Shown one piece after another: positions 42,534 to 48,229 of a stretch of DNA of 64,000 bases. The DNA comes from a virus. The notes beneath the pieces are model-generated. The model was not told the origin of the DNA. It ran no database searches and worked only from the letters and a program-made list of their open reading frames with translations. Each line of letters opens with the position of its first letter. Position 1 is the stretch's first letter. The position numbers were made by a program, and so were the translations under genes. The stretch covers positions 23,024-87,023 of IMG/VR virus record IMGVR_UViG_3300011254_000489, one strand, 5' to 3'.

Positions 42534-42790
42534 TCAACACCCAACCCAATATCATACATTTCTTTGTGTTCTAGAACATCAACCCATCCGTTATTTACCG
42601 GAGAATATAATTGCTTTCTAACTGAACCATCTTTCATAATATAGAGGCAAACAAAACCCGACTCATCTTGATAATTACACATCAAGGAATTGTCCGGCCC
42701 TGCATACCACCTATCTTCAAATGTCCATCCTACTCCACCTACGGCGAAGTGTCGTTCTTGCTTCTCGTTTATTTCTATTATTATTTGCAT
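42530..42790 (-). CDS. hypothetical protein, first gene of the leftward array
   Basis: ATG 42790 follows GGAGGTAGAAAC and is preferred to the upstream frame. The 86-residue product (MQIIIEINEKQERHFAVGG...) is beta-rich and includes EDRWYAGPDNSLMCN. It overlaps the helicase by 4 bases. As the first gene behind a structured leader it may be regulatory. No family is recognised. Confidence 0.5.
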   Translation of the reverse strand: MQIIIEINEKQERHFAVGGVGWTFEDRWYAGPDNSLMCNYQDESGFVCLYIMKDGSVRKQLYSPVNNGWVDVLEHKEMYDIGLGVE

Positions 42791-42812
42791 GTTTCTACCT
42801 CCTATCAAGGGT

Positions 42813-42905
42813 GAGAGTAGGGCCACACTAAATAAATTAGTGATTATCTTAAAAGGCTCCATAGCCCTACTCTCTGTCTCTAAGGGATAAACCCCGATTG
42901 AGACA
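42813..42905 (-). promoter_or_regulatory. structured leader of the leftward array
   Basis: Two perfect inverted repeats follow each other in the presumed 5' leader. GAGAGTAGGGC (42813-42823) pairs with GCCCTACTCTC (42864-42874) and encloses a smaller CACTAA/TTAGTG stem. TGTCTC (42875-42880) pairs with GAGACA (42900-42905) around a GGG/CCC pair. On the minus strand these would form RNA hairpins just before the ribosome site of 42530-42790. They may control expression of the whole array. Confidence 0.45.
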
Positions 42906-42923
42906 CCTAGACCTCCCGATTTG

Positions 42924-42932
42924 CTTTATAAG
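42924..42932 (-). promoter_or_regulatory. candidate TATA box of the leftward array
   Basis: The minus strand reads CTTATAAAG preceded by CCTAAACC, which could serve as a BRE. It lies about 135 bases before the first ATG, and a start 25 bases below it would fall at the edge of the structured leader. The element is palindromic, so it could serve either direction. Confidence 0.45.
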
Positions 42933-43131
42933 GGTTTAGGGGCCATTTCGGGTTAAAGATATTGGAGAAAAAGTATAGCATTATCAAAATACCATTGAAC
43001 TAAATAGTACTAGCATCTTTACTACTTAGGTAAGACAAAACACCAATAGTATTTTTTTATGTAAAATATTGTTATCTTAATTATTATCATATTATTCTCT
43101 ATTCGTAAACGAAGCACTGCTCCATAATTCT

Positions 43132-43328
43132 CATTATTCTCATTTTTCTCTAGGGGTGTCAATTTCTCACACCCCCATATGAGAATAATGATAAAGATGA
43201 GAATTGAAAAATGCTCTTTAGATATATGATAATAATGATAATATGATAATAATATATTAAAATATACTTATTTTCTTCAAAAAGACACTTTTTGCCCATT
43301 TATTATTCTCACTTCGGATGAGAATAAC
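43132..43328. other. candidate replication origin: AT-rich palindrome cluster
   Basis: TCATTATTCTCAT (43132-43144) pairs with ATGAGAATAATGA (43180-43192), enclosing GGGGTGT/ACACCCC (43154-43176). A second palindrome TTATTCTCA/TGAGAATAA spans 43304-43328. The box TGAGAAT recurs at least five times in both orientations, with about 60 bases of nearly pure A/T (43215-43275) in between. The region is gene-free (42941-43520) and lies where transcription diverges. Iteron-like boxes plus an AT-rich stretch suit a replication origin; a divergent promoter region is the alternative. Confidence 0.5.
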
Positions 43329-43520
43329 ATGAGAAACTCAAAATTCCACACATATATGTTATATACATAAGCACAATTGAAAACCTGTAAAACAATATCA
43401 AGCAATAACAAACACAATAAAAAGGAGAGTTATCAAGGAAGGATAGTTATGTGATTTAGGTATTATGCGTAAGACGCTTTGTAGATGAGCATTAAATACC
43501 CTACCGTGATTCTTGGTTGT

Positions 43521-43539
43521 CTTAACCCACCACACACGG
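43521..43539. repeat. left arm of long-range inverted repeat flanking 43562-44092
   Basis: CTTAACCCACCACACACGG here matches the reverse complement of 44125-44144 over 16 uninterrupted bases, then one extra base and four more. The two arms lie in the 5' leader and just after the stop of the same gene, so its mRNA could pair end to end. The matching gene 46656-47171 has a shorter but similar pair. Confidence 0.7.
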
Positions 43540-43561
43540 AAAGATAAGGAAAGGTGAAAAT

Positions 43562-44092
43562 ATGCCCACAAAGAAAGAAACGAAAACAGAAACCGAAACT
43601 AGCGAAGCGGCTCAAGCCGTGGATTATTCAAAATATACCGCCCGATTGGGTGACATTCAAGGAGTCCTTGAACAGGCTCCAAACGCCAAACTTCAAATGG
43701 CGGTGGATGACATCAATAAGGTTATTGAACAACAACTTGATGAAAAGTTGTGCATTCAACTAATTGGTGCATTGAAGACCTACATTCAACTTGAAGGTGA
43801 AGCCGGAGCAATTTACGCTGACGCTATGCCTCAACGACTACGCTCAAGCGACCCACTCGCTCAAGCACATTATACACGAATTGACAACGAATTGAATACA
43901 TTGATGGACGATAACTCACCACTTCTTGAAGTGATGTTTAGTCTTAAAATCGGTATGCGAGTTAAGGAAGGAGAAGTACCCACCCTTGACGACTACCGTT
44001 CAACACTACGAAAGAAGAACCGAGCCGTGAACAAATACAACAAAACCGCTTCAACTACTGCTCAACCAACGGAGGAATCAAGCGAGGCTTGA
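43562..44092 (+). CDS. hypothetical protein, paralogous in layout to 46656-47171
   Basis: ATG follows AAGGTGAAAAT. The 176-residue product starts with a charged low-complexity segment (KKETKTETETSEAAQ), continues helically (LQMAVDDINKVIEQQLDEKL and LIGALKTYIQLEGEA) and ends polar. A weak common pattern 'MAV[DE]D..., D[DE]KL..., L.A..T...L.G' is shared with the protein at 46656-47171. GC content is higher than that of its neighbours. Function is unknown; it is the first rightward gene beside the origin-like region. Confidence 0.6.
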   Translation: MPTKKETKTETETSEAAQAVDYSKYTARLGDIQGVLEQAPNAKLQMAVDDINKVIEQQLDEKLCIQLIGALKTYIQLEGEAGAIYADAMPQRLRSSDPLAQAHYTRIDNELNTLMDDNSPLLEVMFSLKIGMRVKEGEVPTLDDYRSTLRKKNRAVNKYNKTASTTAQPTEESSEA

Positions 44093-44124
44093 AGCCCGCT
44101 TACCCCATGAACTAAACCCCTAAG

Positions 44125-44144
44125 CCGTGTGTGGTGGGTTTAAG
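44125..44144. repeat. right arm of long-range inverted repeat flanking 43562-44092
   Basis: CCGTGTGTGGTGGGTTTAAG pairs with 43521-43539. It is followed at once by GGCTCCATTATGG (44144-44156), a segment that recurs in inverted orientation after the paralogous gene at 46656-47171. Confidence 0.7.
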
Positions 44145-44156
44145 GCTCCATTATGG

Positions 44157-44172
44157 CCCCCCTACGGGGGGG
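44157..44172 (+). terminator. GC-rich hairpin, possible terminator of 43562-44092
   Basis: CCCCCC (44157-44162), loop TAC, GGGGGGG (44166-44172) followed by TT. It stands 65 bases after the stop and just before the double-hairpin element. Similar hairpins lie at the same relative place after three other genes of this region. Confidence 0.5.
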
Positions 44173-44180
44173 TTAAGTGG

Positions 44181-44251
44181 GGTTGTGTCTAGTCATTACC
44201 CCAAAGATTATCATTAAGACACAACCATATGGTATGTACTTTGAACATACC
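44181..44251. repeat. double-hairpin element 1 (CAAAG ... ACCATATGGT ... CTTTG)
   Basis: The first stem is GGTTGTGTCT (44181-44190) with AGACACAACC (44217-44226), a perfect 10-base pair that carries CCAAAG in its loop. It is joined by ATAT to a second stem GGTATGT (44231-44237) with ACATACC (44245-44251) around the loop ACTTTGA. The two loops contain CAAAG and CTTTG, which are complementary. Four further copies with different but still paired stems follow to 47.28 kb. Confidence 0.7.
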
Positions 44252-44280
44252 CTACTTGAACATAACGGGGAAGGTGGGGT

Positions 44281-44589
44281 ATGATGATAGATTTCAGCCT
44301 TGAAGAATTAAATGCAGACGAAGTGAAAGTAAACTACCAAACTAATTTAAGTGGTAGAGCAATGAACATAAGGACGACTTATTTTTTTACTTCCGTGGAA
44401 GATTATTGGTCAGCATACGACCTATTAGTAAAGCACAAACTAACCGATGGCTTCCAATTCCACTTTGACCAACGAAACGATAAGAATGTAATAGTTAGCA
44501 TGACAGAAGTTTCATTAGAATGGTATAGAAAAGAACAAAAACGAAAACAAGAACAGGGGGATTCACTGAGTAGTGAAATCAATGAGTAA
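44281..44589 (+). CDS. hypothetical protein, 102 residues
   Basis: The frame starts with two ATG codons (44281 and 44284) after GGAAGGTGGGGT. The product has strands and a helix (YFFTSVEDYWSAYDLLVKHK) and ends in a charged helix. No family is recognised. It begins 30 bases after double-hairpin element 1, as a separate cassette. Confidence 0.5.
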   Translation: MMIDFSLEELNADEVKVNYQTNLSGRAMNIRTTYFFTSVEDYWSAYDLLVKHKLTDGFQFHFDQRNDKNVIVSMTEVSLEWYRKEQKRKQEQGDSLSSEINE

Positions 44590-44695
44590 AGCGAACCCAT
44601 ATCTAGACATATGGGATTTCTTTACTGTTGAGTCGTCCACTACCCCCCCTACTACGAAGACGACAACAATTAAAGCAATCAAACAAGAGGAATAA
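44582..44695 (+). CDS. 37-residue possible ORF overlapping a nested hairpin
   Basis: ATG overlaps the upstream stop (ATGAGTAA). The product (MSKANPYLDIWDFFTVESST...) is Thr-rich and low complexity. The same bases form the nested hairpin GTAAAG-CCCATAT / ATATGGG-CTTTAC (44586-44625) and a second one GTTG..TCGTC/GACGACAAC (44627-44667). So the region may be a structural element similar to the double-hairpin repeats rather than a gene. Confidence 0.3.
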   Translation: MSKANPYLDIWDFFTVESSTTPPTTKTTTIKAIKQEE

Positions 44696-44697
44696 AA

Positions 44698-44871
44698 ATG
44701 AAAAAAGAAACAGAAGCAAAACTATACGAACTATTAGACTATCTAACTAGAACACTAAAATACTACAGTATGAATGATGACCATTGGAAAATATCACTTA
44801 GCCTAACAAGGCACACTGCAAGAGAACTAATCCCATTAGCGGAAAAAGAGTTGGAGAGTGAAGAAGAATGA
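44698..44871 (+). CDS. 57-residue helical protein
   Basis: ATG follows AGAGGAATAAAA. The product (MKKETEAKLYELLDYLTRTL...) is helical and acidic at its end. The stop overlaps the next ATG as ATGA. No family is recognised. Confidence 0.5.
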   Translation: MKKETEAKLYELLDYLTRTLKYYSMNDDHWKISLSLTRHTARELIPLAEKELESEEE

Positions 44872-45260
44872 CTAGATTTCTAACACACAAAGAATTTATG
44901 GAAATGACTGACCATTGGAGTTACATAGAACAAATAGCGTTTTTATTAGAGGATAGCGAGGTTCTAGATGCTATTTTAAAACACATAGAATGTTCATGGA
45001 ATGGTCGTTACGCATTCGTTAATCGTGAAACTAATGAAGTAGAAAAGGAAGACATTTACCATGTTACAGAGGAAGAAGTTAAGATTCAAGAAGATAAGAA
45101 CAAACTCACGGAGGCAATGCTCTTGCGTAAGCAGTTAGATAGTCTAAGAGAGTTTTGTCATAAAGAAGATTATGACATTTACGATTGGGAAGTAAAGAAG
45201 ATAGAGGTGATTAGAATAGAGACAGAGGAATGTGTCTTTGAAGAGTATTGGGAGGCTTAA
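44868..45260 (+). CDS. hypothetical protein, 130 residues
   Basis: The product begins MTRFLTHKEFMEMTDHWSYI and is highly acidic, with long helices around EEEVKIQEDKNKLTEAML. Its start overlaps the 57-residue gene. No family is recognised; it resembles other small cassette proteins in charge only. Confidence 0.5.
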   Translation: MTRFLTHKEFMEMTDHWSYIEQIAFLLEDSEVLDAILKHIECSWNGRYAFVNRETNEVEKEDIYHVTEEEVKIQEDKNKLTEAMLLRKQLDSLREFCHKEDYDIYDWEVKKIEVIRIETEECVFEEYWEA

Positions 45261-45262
45261 TC

Positions 45263-45355
45263 TTGGCTGAAATACAGACTCCACAGGGAACTGCGACCCT
45301 GTTATATGTTGCAGAGAGTGACGGCATTATTGAGATAGTCTTTTTAATAGATTAA
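45263..45355 (+). CDS. 30-residue possible mini-protein
   Basis: TTG start after GGGAGG, product MAEIQTPQGTATLLYVAESD and ten more residues. It stands directly after the 130-residue gene. Only the ribosome site supports it. Confidence 0.3.
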   Translation: MAEIQTPQGTATLLYVAESDGIIEIVFLID

Positions 45356-45370
45356 TTAATATCCCCTTTA

Positions 45371-45386
45371 GTCGGCTTTAGCCGAT
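45371..45386 (+). terminator. short hairpin before double-hairpin element 2
   Basis: GTCGGC (45371-45376), loop TTTA, GCCGAT (45381-45386) form a 6-base stem with one G-T pair, about 110 bases after the stop of 44868-45260. It could end the rightward cassette transcript. Confidence 0.35.
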
Positions 45387-45392
45387 TATCGG

Positions 45393-45433
45393 GGTATCCC
45401 AAAGTAATACCATATGGTTGTACTGATACTTTG
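45393..45433. repeat. double-hairpin element 2
   Basis: GGTAT (45393-45397) pairs with ATACC (45407-45411) around loop CCCAAAGTA, the same loop as in element 5. ATATGGT follows, and TACTTTG (45427-45433) is the exact complement of CAAAGTA (45400-45406). So the shared outline is GGTxx-CCCAAAGTA-xxACCATATGGT-...-ACTTTGA. Confidence 0.65.
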
Positions 45434-45440
45434 ACAGAGG

Positions 45441-45477
45441 TAAAAAACCCTAAGAGGGGTCGTAAGACCCCCCTTAA
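45441..45477 (-). terminator. hairpin plus T-run, terminator of 45507-45728
   Basis: On the minus strand GGGGTC (45466-45471 complement), loop TTAC, GACCCC is followed by TCTTAGGGTTTTTTA. A strong GC stem followed by six T is a good terminator for the minus-strand gene ending at 45507. It lies between that gene and element 2. Confidence 0.6.
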
Positions 45478-45506
45478 GACGATTATTTTTTGTGCTTATT
45501 CGCCCC

Positions 45507-45728
45507 TTACATTTTCCCCTCTCTAATCTCTTCTAAACGATTCTGTTCATTAGTAAAGAGTATTGCTTCTTCTACATTGTCAAAATATCTACAAGCCGTA
45601 GGGTAATTCAAGGCCATAACTACCCAATTGATGCTAACTATCATGCTATGATAGTACCATTTTCTTATGCCCGTTATTTCATCTTCTATATTGGATGCTG
45701 ACCAAAGCGTTATTGTTTCTCTTTGCAT
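45507..45728 (-). CDS. hypothetical protein, 73 residues
   Basis: The product (MQRETITLWSASNIEDEITG...) has strands followed by a helix (NVEEAILFTNEQNRLEEIRE). ATG follows GGAGAAATTAAA. It forms a single-gene cassette with its own terminator. No family is recognised. Confidence 0.5.
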   Translation of the reverse strand: MQRETITLWSASNIEDEITGIRKWYYHSMIVSINWVVMALNYPTACRYFDNVEEAILFTNEQNRLEEIREGKM

Positions 45729-45987
45729 TTTAATTTCTCCTTATGATATGTTGAATGGGATACCCTCACTGACCGCAACTCTTTATTTAATTCCACCTTG
45801 TCTGTGCTAATTCGTTTACTACTAAGTGTTCTTGGGCTAACATTGTCTAGAATATTGCTTTCTCTCTTAGGTTCACTACTGTTTCCACTACTCGGCGCGA
45901 TTCTCCGTCGTTATTGGGTTCTTTTCCGAAGGTGATTAACTAGTATTCGCCTTCGTACACCCAAGCCAACTACATTTCTTTAGATAA
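45729..45987. other. gene-free region upstream of 45507-45728
   Basis: This stretch has no supported open reading frame. It presumably holds the promoter of the 73-residue gene; TTTATTTAATT near 45781 is AT-rich, but no clear TATA/BRE stands out. It ends at double-hairpin element 3. Confidence 0.3.
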
Positions 45988-46034
45988 GGTAGCCACAAAG
46001 TTACTACCATATGGTTTGGCTTTGATGAACCCCG
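45988..46034. repeat. double-hairpin element 3
   Basis: GGTAG (45988-45992) pairs with CTACC (46004-46008) around CCACAAAGTTA. The palindrome ACCATATGGT is at 46006-46015, then GGCTTTGATG with CTTTG at 46020-46024. The stem pairs although its sequence differs from element 2. Confidence 0.65.
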
Positions 46035-46040
46035 AAGGGG
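46030..46040 (-). terminator. hairpin downstream of 46062-46349
   Basis: CCCC, loop GAA, GGGG (46030-46040), preceded on the minus strand by GGCGAAAGCC. It follows the stop of the minus-strand gene by 22 bases and abuts element 3. No T-run follows, so activity is uncertain. Confidence 0.4.
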
Positions 46041-46061
46041 GCTTTCGCCTAGTATTTTCCC

Positions 46062-46349
46062 TTATTCTACCTTGATAAGTGAACCGTCCCACAATTCACC
46101 GTTTAAGAACCATTGAAAATTCTTCTGCACGATATGAACATTAGGAAGGCCGTTCAAGCGTTCCTTTGTGGTTGTGGTTGCCCATCCTGCCGAAGTAATA
46201 AACAAACCATCAGCGTCAAGGGTTGCGATTACATGCCCATGAAGCAAAAGATAACTGCTTTTGCCTGTGACTACGACTTCACTATTTCCTCGCTTGAATT
46301 TTTCTCTATTCCTAAAAGCCCTTATTGCGTCCTCTGTTATCTTTCGCAT
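46062..46349 (-). CDS. conserved marine viral/phage protein of unknown function
   Basis: ATG 46349 is chosen because the upstream mini-gene stops one base before it (TGAAATG). The 95-residue product reads MRKITEDAIRAFRNREKF, then LLLHGHVIATLDADGLFITS and AGWATTTTKERLNGLPN, ending FLNGELWDG. The 'lHG..IA...GW.s.TTkeRLN' pattern is widespread in marine phage proteins without known function. Confidence 0.65.
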   Translation of the reverse strand: MRKITEDAIRAFRNREKFKRGNSEVVVTGKSSYLLLHGHVIATLDADGLFITSAGWATTTTKERLNGLPNVHIVQKNFQWFLNGELWDGSLIKVE

Positions 46350-46350
46350 T

Positions 46351-46482
46351 TCAAACACTCTCTCTGTTGCTTTTACAAATAGCACAATTCTTCAAATTAA
46401 ACATATGGCTAAATTGCGTACAGTTGGTCGTAACTATACCGTAATACTTAGCCATTATTTTTATTTCTTCAACATTCTTCAT
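46351..46482 (-). CDS. 43-residue protein with a CxxC motif
   Basis: ATG follows CGGAGAGATAAAA. The product has C21 and CAIC near 33-36, a possible metal site. It ends one base before the ATG of 46062-46349 and is probably translated with it. No family is recognised. Confidence 0.45.
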   Translation of the reverse strand: MKNVEEIKIMAKYYGIVTTNCTQFSHMFNLKNCAICKSNRESV

Positions 46483-46527
46483 TTTTATCTCTCCGATTAA
46501 CCTAGTAAATTAATACTGTTTAGATAG

Positions 46528-46576
46528 GGTATGACCAAAGTGCCTACCATATGGTTGCACTTTGATGCACACCTTA
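46528..46576. repeat. double-hairpin element 4
   Basis: GGTA (from 46529) pairs with TACC (46545-46548) around the loop with CAAAGTGC (46536-46543), which is the exact complement of GCACTTTG (46557-46564). The palindrome ACCATATGGT is at 46546-46555. After CTTTGAT comes GCACACC, which pairs partly with GGTTGC, giving the second stem. Confidence 0.65.
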
Positions 46577-46579
46577 TGA

Positions 46580-46594
46580 CTCCCATAAAGGGAG
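46580..46594 (-). terminator. hairpin downstream of 46656-47171
   Basis: CTCCC (46580-46584), loop ATAAA, GGGAG (46590-46594). On the minus strand it follows GGCTCCATTATGG, the same segment seen after gene 43562-44092. So both genes share the order stop, repeat arm, GGCTCCATTATGG, hairpin, double-hairpin element. Confidence 0.5.
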
Positions 46595-46611
46595 CCATAA
46601 TGGAGCCTATT

Positions 46612-46622
46612 GGGGAAGTTAG
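46612..46622. repeat. arm of inverted repeat flanking 46656-47171
   Basis: GGGGAAGTTAG here is the exact reverse complement of CTAACTTCCCC at 47194-47204. The arms flank the gene outside stop and start, as for 43562-44092, although the sequences differ. Confidence 0.6.
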
Positions 46623-46655
46623 ACTGACTAATAATTTCTAAGAGGCCTTAGCCCC

Positions 46656-47171
46656 TCAGTTGTCCTCCTGTGCGGTTTCGTTTAATTCGTTAATGTGTGA
46701 CTCGTAGTTGGTCGTTAGACTTTCCAACTGTCCGTCCCAAACCTTGTTCTTGAAGTCATCTTCAAGTCGGCGTGTGGTAGAGTTGTAAAGGAAATCAACA
46801 AGGGTTTCCTCTGTGTAGTAAACGATGTTCTCTTTGTTCTTCTTTCGGAAAAGATACACTAGAGCGTCGGGGTAGTAGTTTAGACCTGCGCCAACAAAGG
46901 AAGTAATGCTATCCTTAATTGCAGTAAAGGCAGGACTTAGTGCGTTGTTTGCATCTCGTTGTCCCGACTTAGGCAAGTAATCCCCGTACCCATGAAGGGT
47001 TGCAGTAGTACGACAAGCCGCATACAATGATGCTCGTAGTTTGTCGTCAATTGTGGTTAAAAGACAGTCTTCAACGGCCATTACGACTCGTTGATTTGCG
47101 TCCTTACCTTCCTTCTTCAATTGAGCCGATAGTGGCTCTAGTCTGTTCGTTATTCTTTCTAAATTTGACAT
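46656..47171 (-). CDS. hypothetical protein, paralogous in layout to 43562-44092
   Basis: ATG follows GGAAGGTGAAATATC, almost the same leader as 43562-44092. The 171-residue product is helical (LSAQLKKEGKDANQRVVMAV then DKLRASLYAACRTTATLHGY) and has a polar end. GC is raised compared with the flanks. The two genes point away from each other around the cassette region. Function is unknown. Confidence 0.55.
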   Translation of the reverse strand: MSNLERITNRLEPLSAQLKKEGKDANQRVVMAVEDCLLTTIDDKLRASLYAACRTTATLHGYGDYLPKSGQRDANNALSPAFTAIKDSITSFVGAGLNYYPDALVYLFRKKNKENIVYYTEETLVDFLYNSTTRRLEDDFKNKVWDGQLESLTTNYESHINELNETAQEDN

Positions 47172-47193
47172 GATATTTCACCTTCCGTCTGTG

Positions 47194-47204
47194 CTAACTT
47201 CCCC
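47194..47204. repeat. arm of inverted repeat flanking 46656-47171
   Basis: CTAACTTCCCC lies in the leader of 46656-47171, 22 bases before its ATG, and pairs with 46612-46622. Confidence 0.6.
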
Positions 47205-47225
47205 GTTAGACACCCAACTAATCGC

Positions 47226-47395
47226 ATACTATTCATAGGGTTGTAGCCCAAAGTACTACAACCATATGCTTTGCATCCAATTTTTATTTTTATTTATTAC
47301 TGTTTTACGGTATTAAAAGTACTATTTCCGGTAATAAACGGACTATTTGCATACTATTAATACTATTTTAGTAATACTATTACCACTATTCGGGG
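47226..47395. repeat. TACTATT repeat cluster before the rightward virion module
   Basis: The 7-mer TACTATT or its ACTATT core occurs about seven times between 47226 and 47390 (for example at 47227, 47319, 47352, 47361, 47375 and 47386). The reverse form AATAGTA occurs at 47674 and 47710. The stretch is AT-rich and gene-free. It could be a regulator binding array or promoter region for the late operon. Confidence 0.45.
47239..47280. repeat. double-hairpin element 5
   Basis: GGTTGTAG (47239-47246) pairs with CTACAACC (47256-47263) around loop CCCAAAGTA, identical to the loop of element 2. ATATGC-TTT-GCAT follows with CTTTG at 47269-47273. This is the right-hand member of the series and closes the cassette region. 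Confidence 0.65.
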
Positions 47396-47464
47396 TAGTT
47401 TCGCCACAGTACAATTTGGGTTAAGGTTATATCTTGATGGCCTCTGCGTCTATTTAGTGACGGC

Positions 47465-47671
47465 ATGAGTAACACGGCGGAAATGCTACAGTTATTCTTA
47501 GAGATTAAAACAGAATTACAAGAAGTTATTAGTAGACTTAACAATAAGAAAGATACAATAGATAGCGAAATACTAGTTAGAATAGTTAAAGATATTAATA
47601 AGTTAAAGATACTAATAACACAAATACAAGAAGAACGCAATCCAAAACAAAAACAATTAGGAGATTATTAG
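47465..47671 (+). CDS. small coiled-coil protein
   Basis: The 68-residue product (MSNTAEMLQLFLEIKTELQE...) is an almost continuous amphipathic helix with heptads. No good ribosome site precedes it, consistent with a leaderless or weakly translated first gene. It ends 110 bases before the tagged virion genes. No family is recognised. Confidence 0.45.
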   Translation: MSNTAEMLQLFLEIKTELQEVISRLNNKKDTIDSEILVRIVKDINKLKILITQIQEERNPKQKQLGDY

Positions 47672-47780
47672 AATAAATAGTATTAATTTTATCCTGTAAA
47701 TACATTAAATAGTAATAAAAAAGGCGGTATAGTGATAAAAAAATTCCGAGTGATTTTTGAAATATTTTTAGGTGATTAAG

Positions 47781-48218
47781 ATGAGTTGGTGGAATATAAT
47801 AAAAACCGACTTTGGTTCGTTTGACTTGAAGGGATTAAATTTTCCAAGATTGGCTGAACTTTTACAATTTTATGATATGTTGGAAAAGGAGATGGTGGAA
47901 AGAGAAGATGTTAAAGACTACCCCGATGTGGATTTCTACACCGATGAAGTTATGGCTGGGGACGCAATAGGCTACATAGAAGATAATTTTATGAACGAGT
48001 CGGGTTCCGTGTCTTTAAGTCTATCCGTGGCGTTGAATCTTTTCAGTAGAATAAAAACTTACGGTGGGGAAAACTTTGAAATGCTTTGGAAAGAACTTAA
48101 CGATGAAACCATTAAATACTTTCTTTTAGGATTTTTAGGAAGGGCTGAAAGGGCCGGTGTTGTGGACATTCGGGGTAAATTAAAAACCGCCGTTGATAAT
48201 TTTTCAAGAGATGTTTAA
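47781..48218 (+). CDS. tagged virion-module protein, 145 residues
   Basis: ATG 47781 follows AGGTGATTAAG and is chosen over 47772. The product begins MSWWNIIKTDFG, the first example of the short tag shared across this module, and continues as a helical acidic protein (LAELLQFYDMLEKEMVERED). No family is recognised. Its place at the front of the late operon suggests a virion or assembly protein. Confidence 0.5.
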   Translation: MSWWNIIKTDFGSFDLKGLNFPRLAELLQFYDMLEKEMVEREDVKDYPDVDFYTDEVMAGDAIGYIEDNFMNESGSVSLSLSVALNLFSRIKTYGGENFEMLWKELNDETIKYFLLGFLGRAERAGVVDIRGKLKTAVDNFSRDV

Positions 48219-48229
48219 GGGGTGCAAAT

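Noticed and set aside
43554-43763. Overlapping frame starting 8 bases before 43562
   Set aside because: The frame at 43562 has the well-placed AAGGTGA site and a sensible protein; this one is a basic low-complexity shadow.
46612-47215. Integron attC sites (GTTAGAC occurs at 46618 and 47205)
   Set aside because: GTTAGAC fits the GTTRRRY core, but the two copies do not coincide with the double-hairpin elements, matched RYYYAAC partners are missing, and no integrase is in the window.
42500-47500. CRISPR array
   Set aside because: The repeats are inverted, widely and unevenly spaced, and differ in sequence; there are no regular repeat-spacer units or cas genes. The Cas4-like nuclease alone does not indicate CRISPR.
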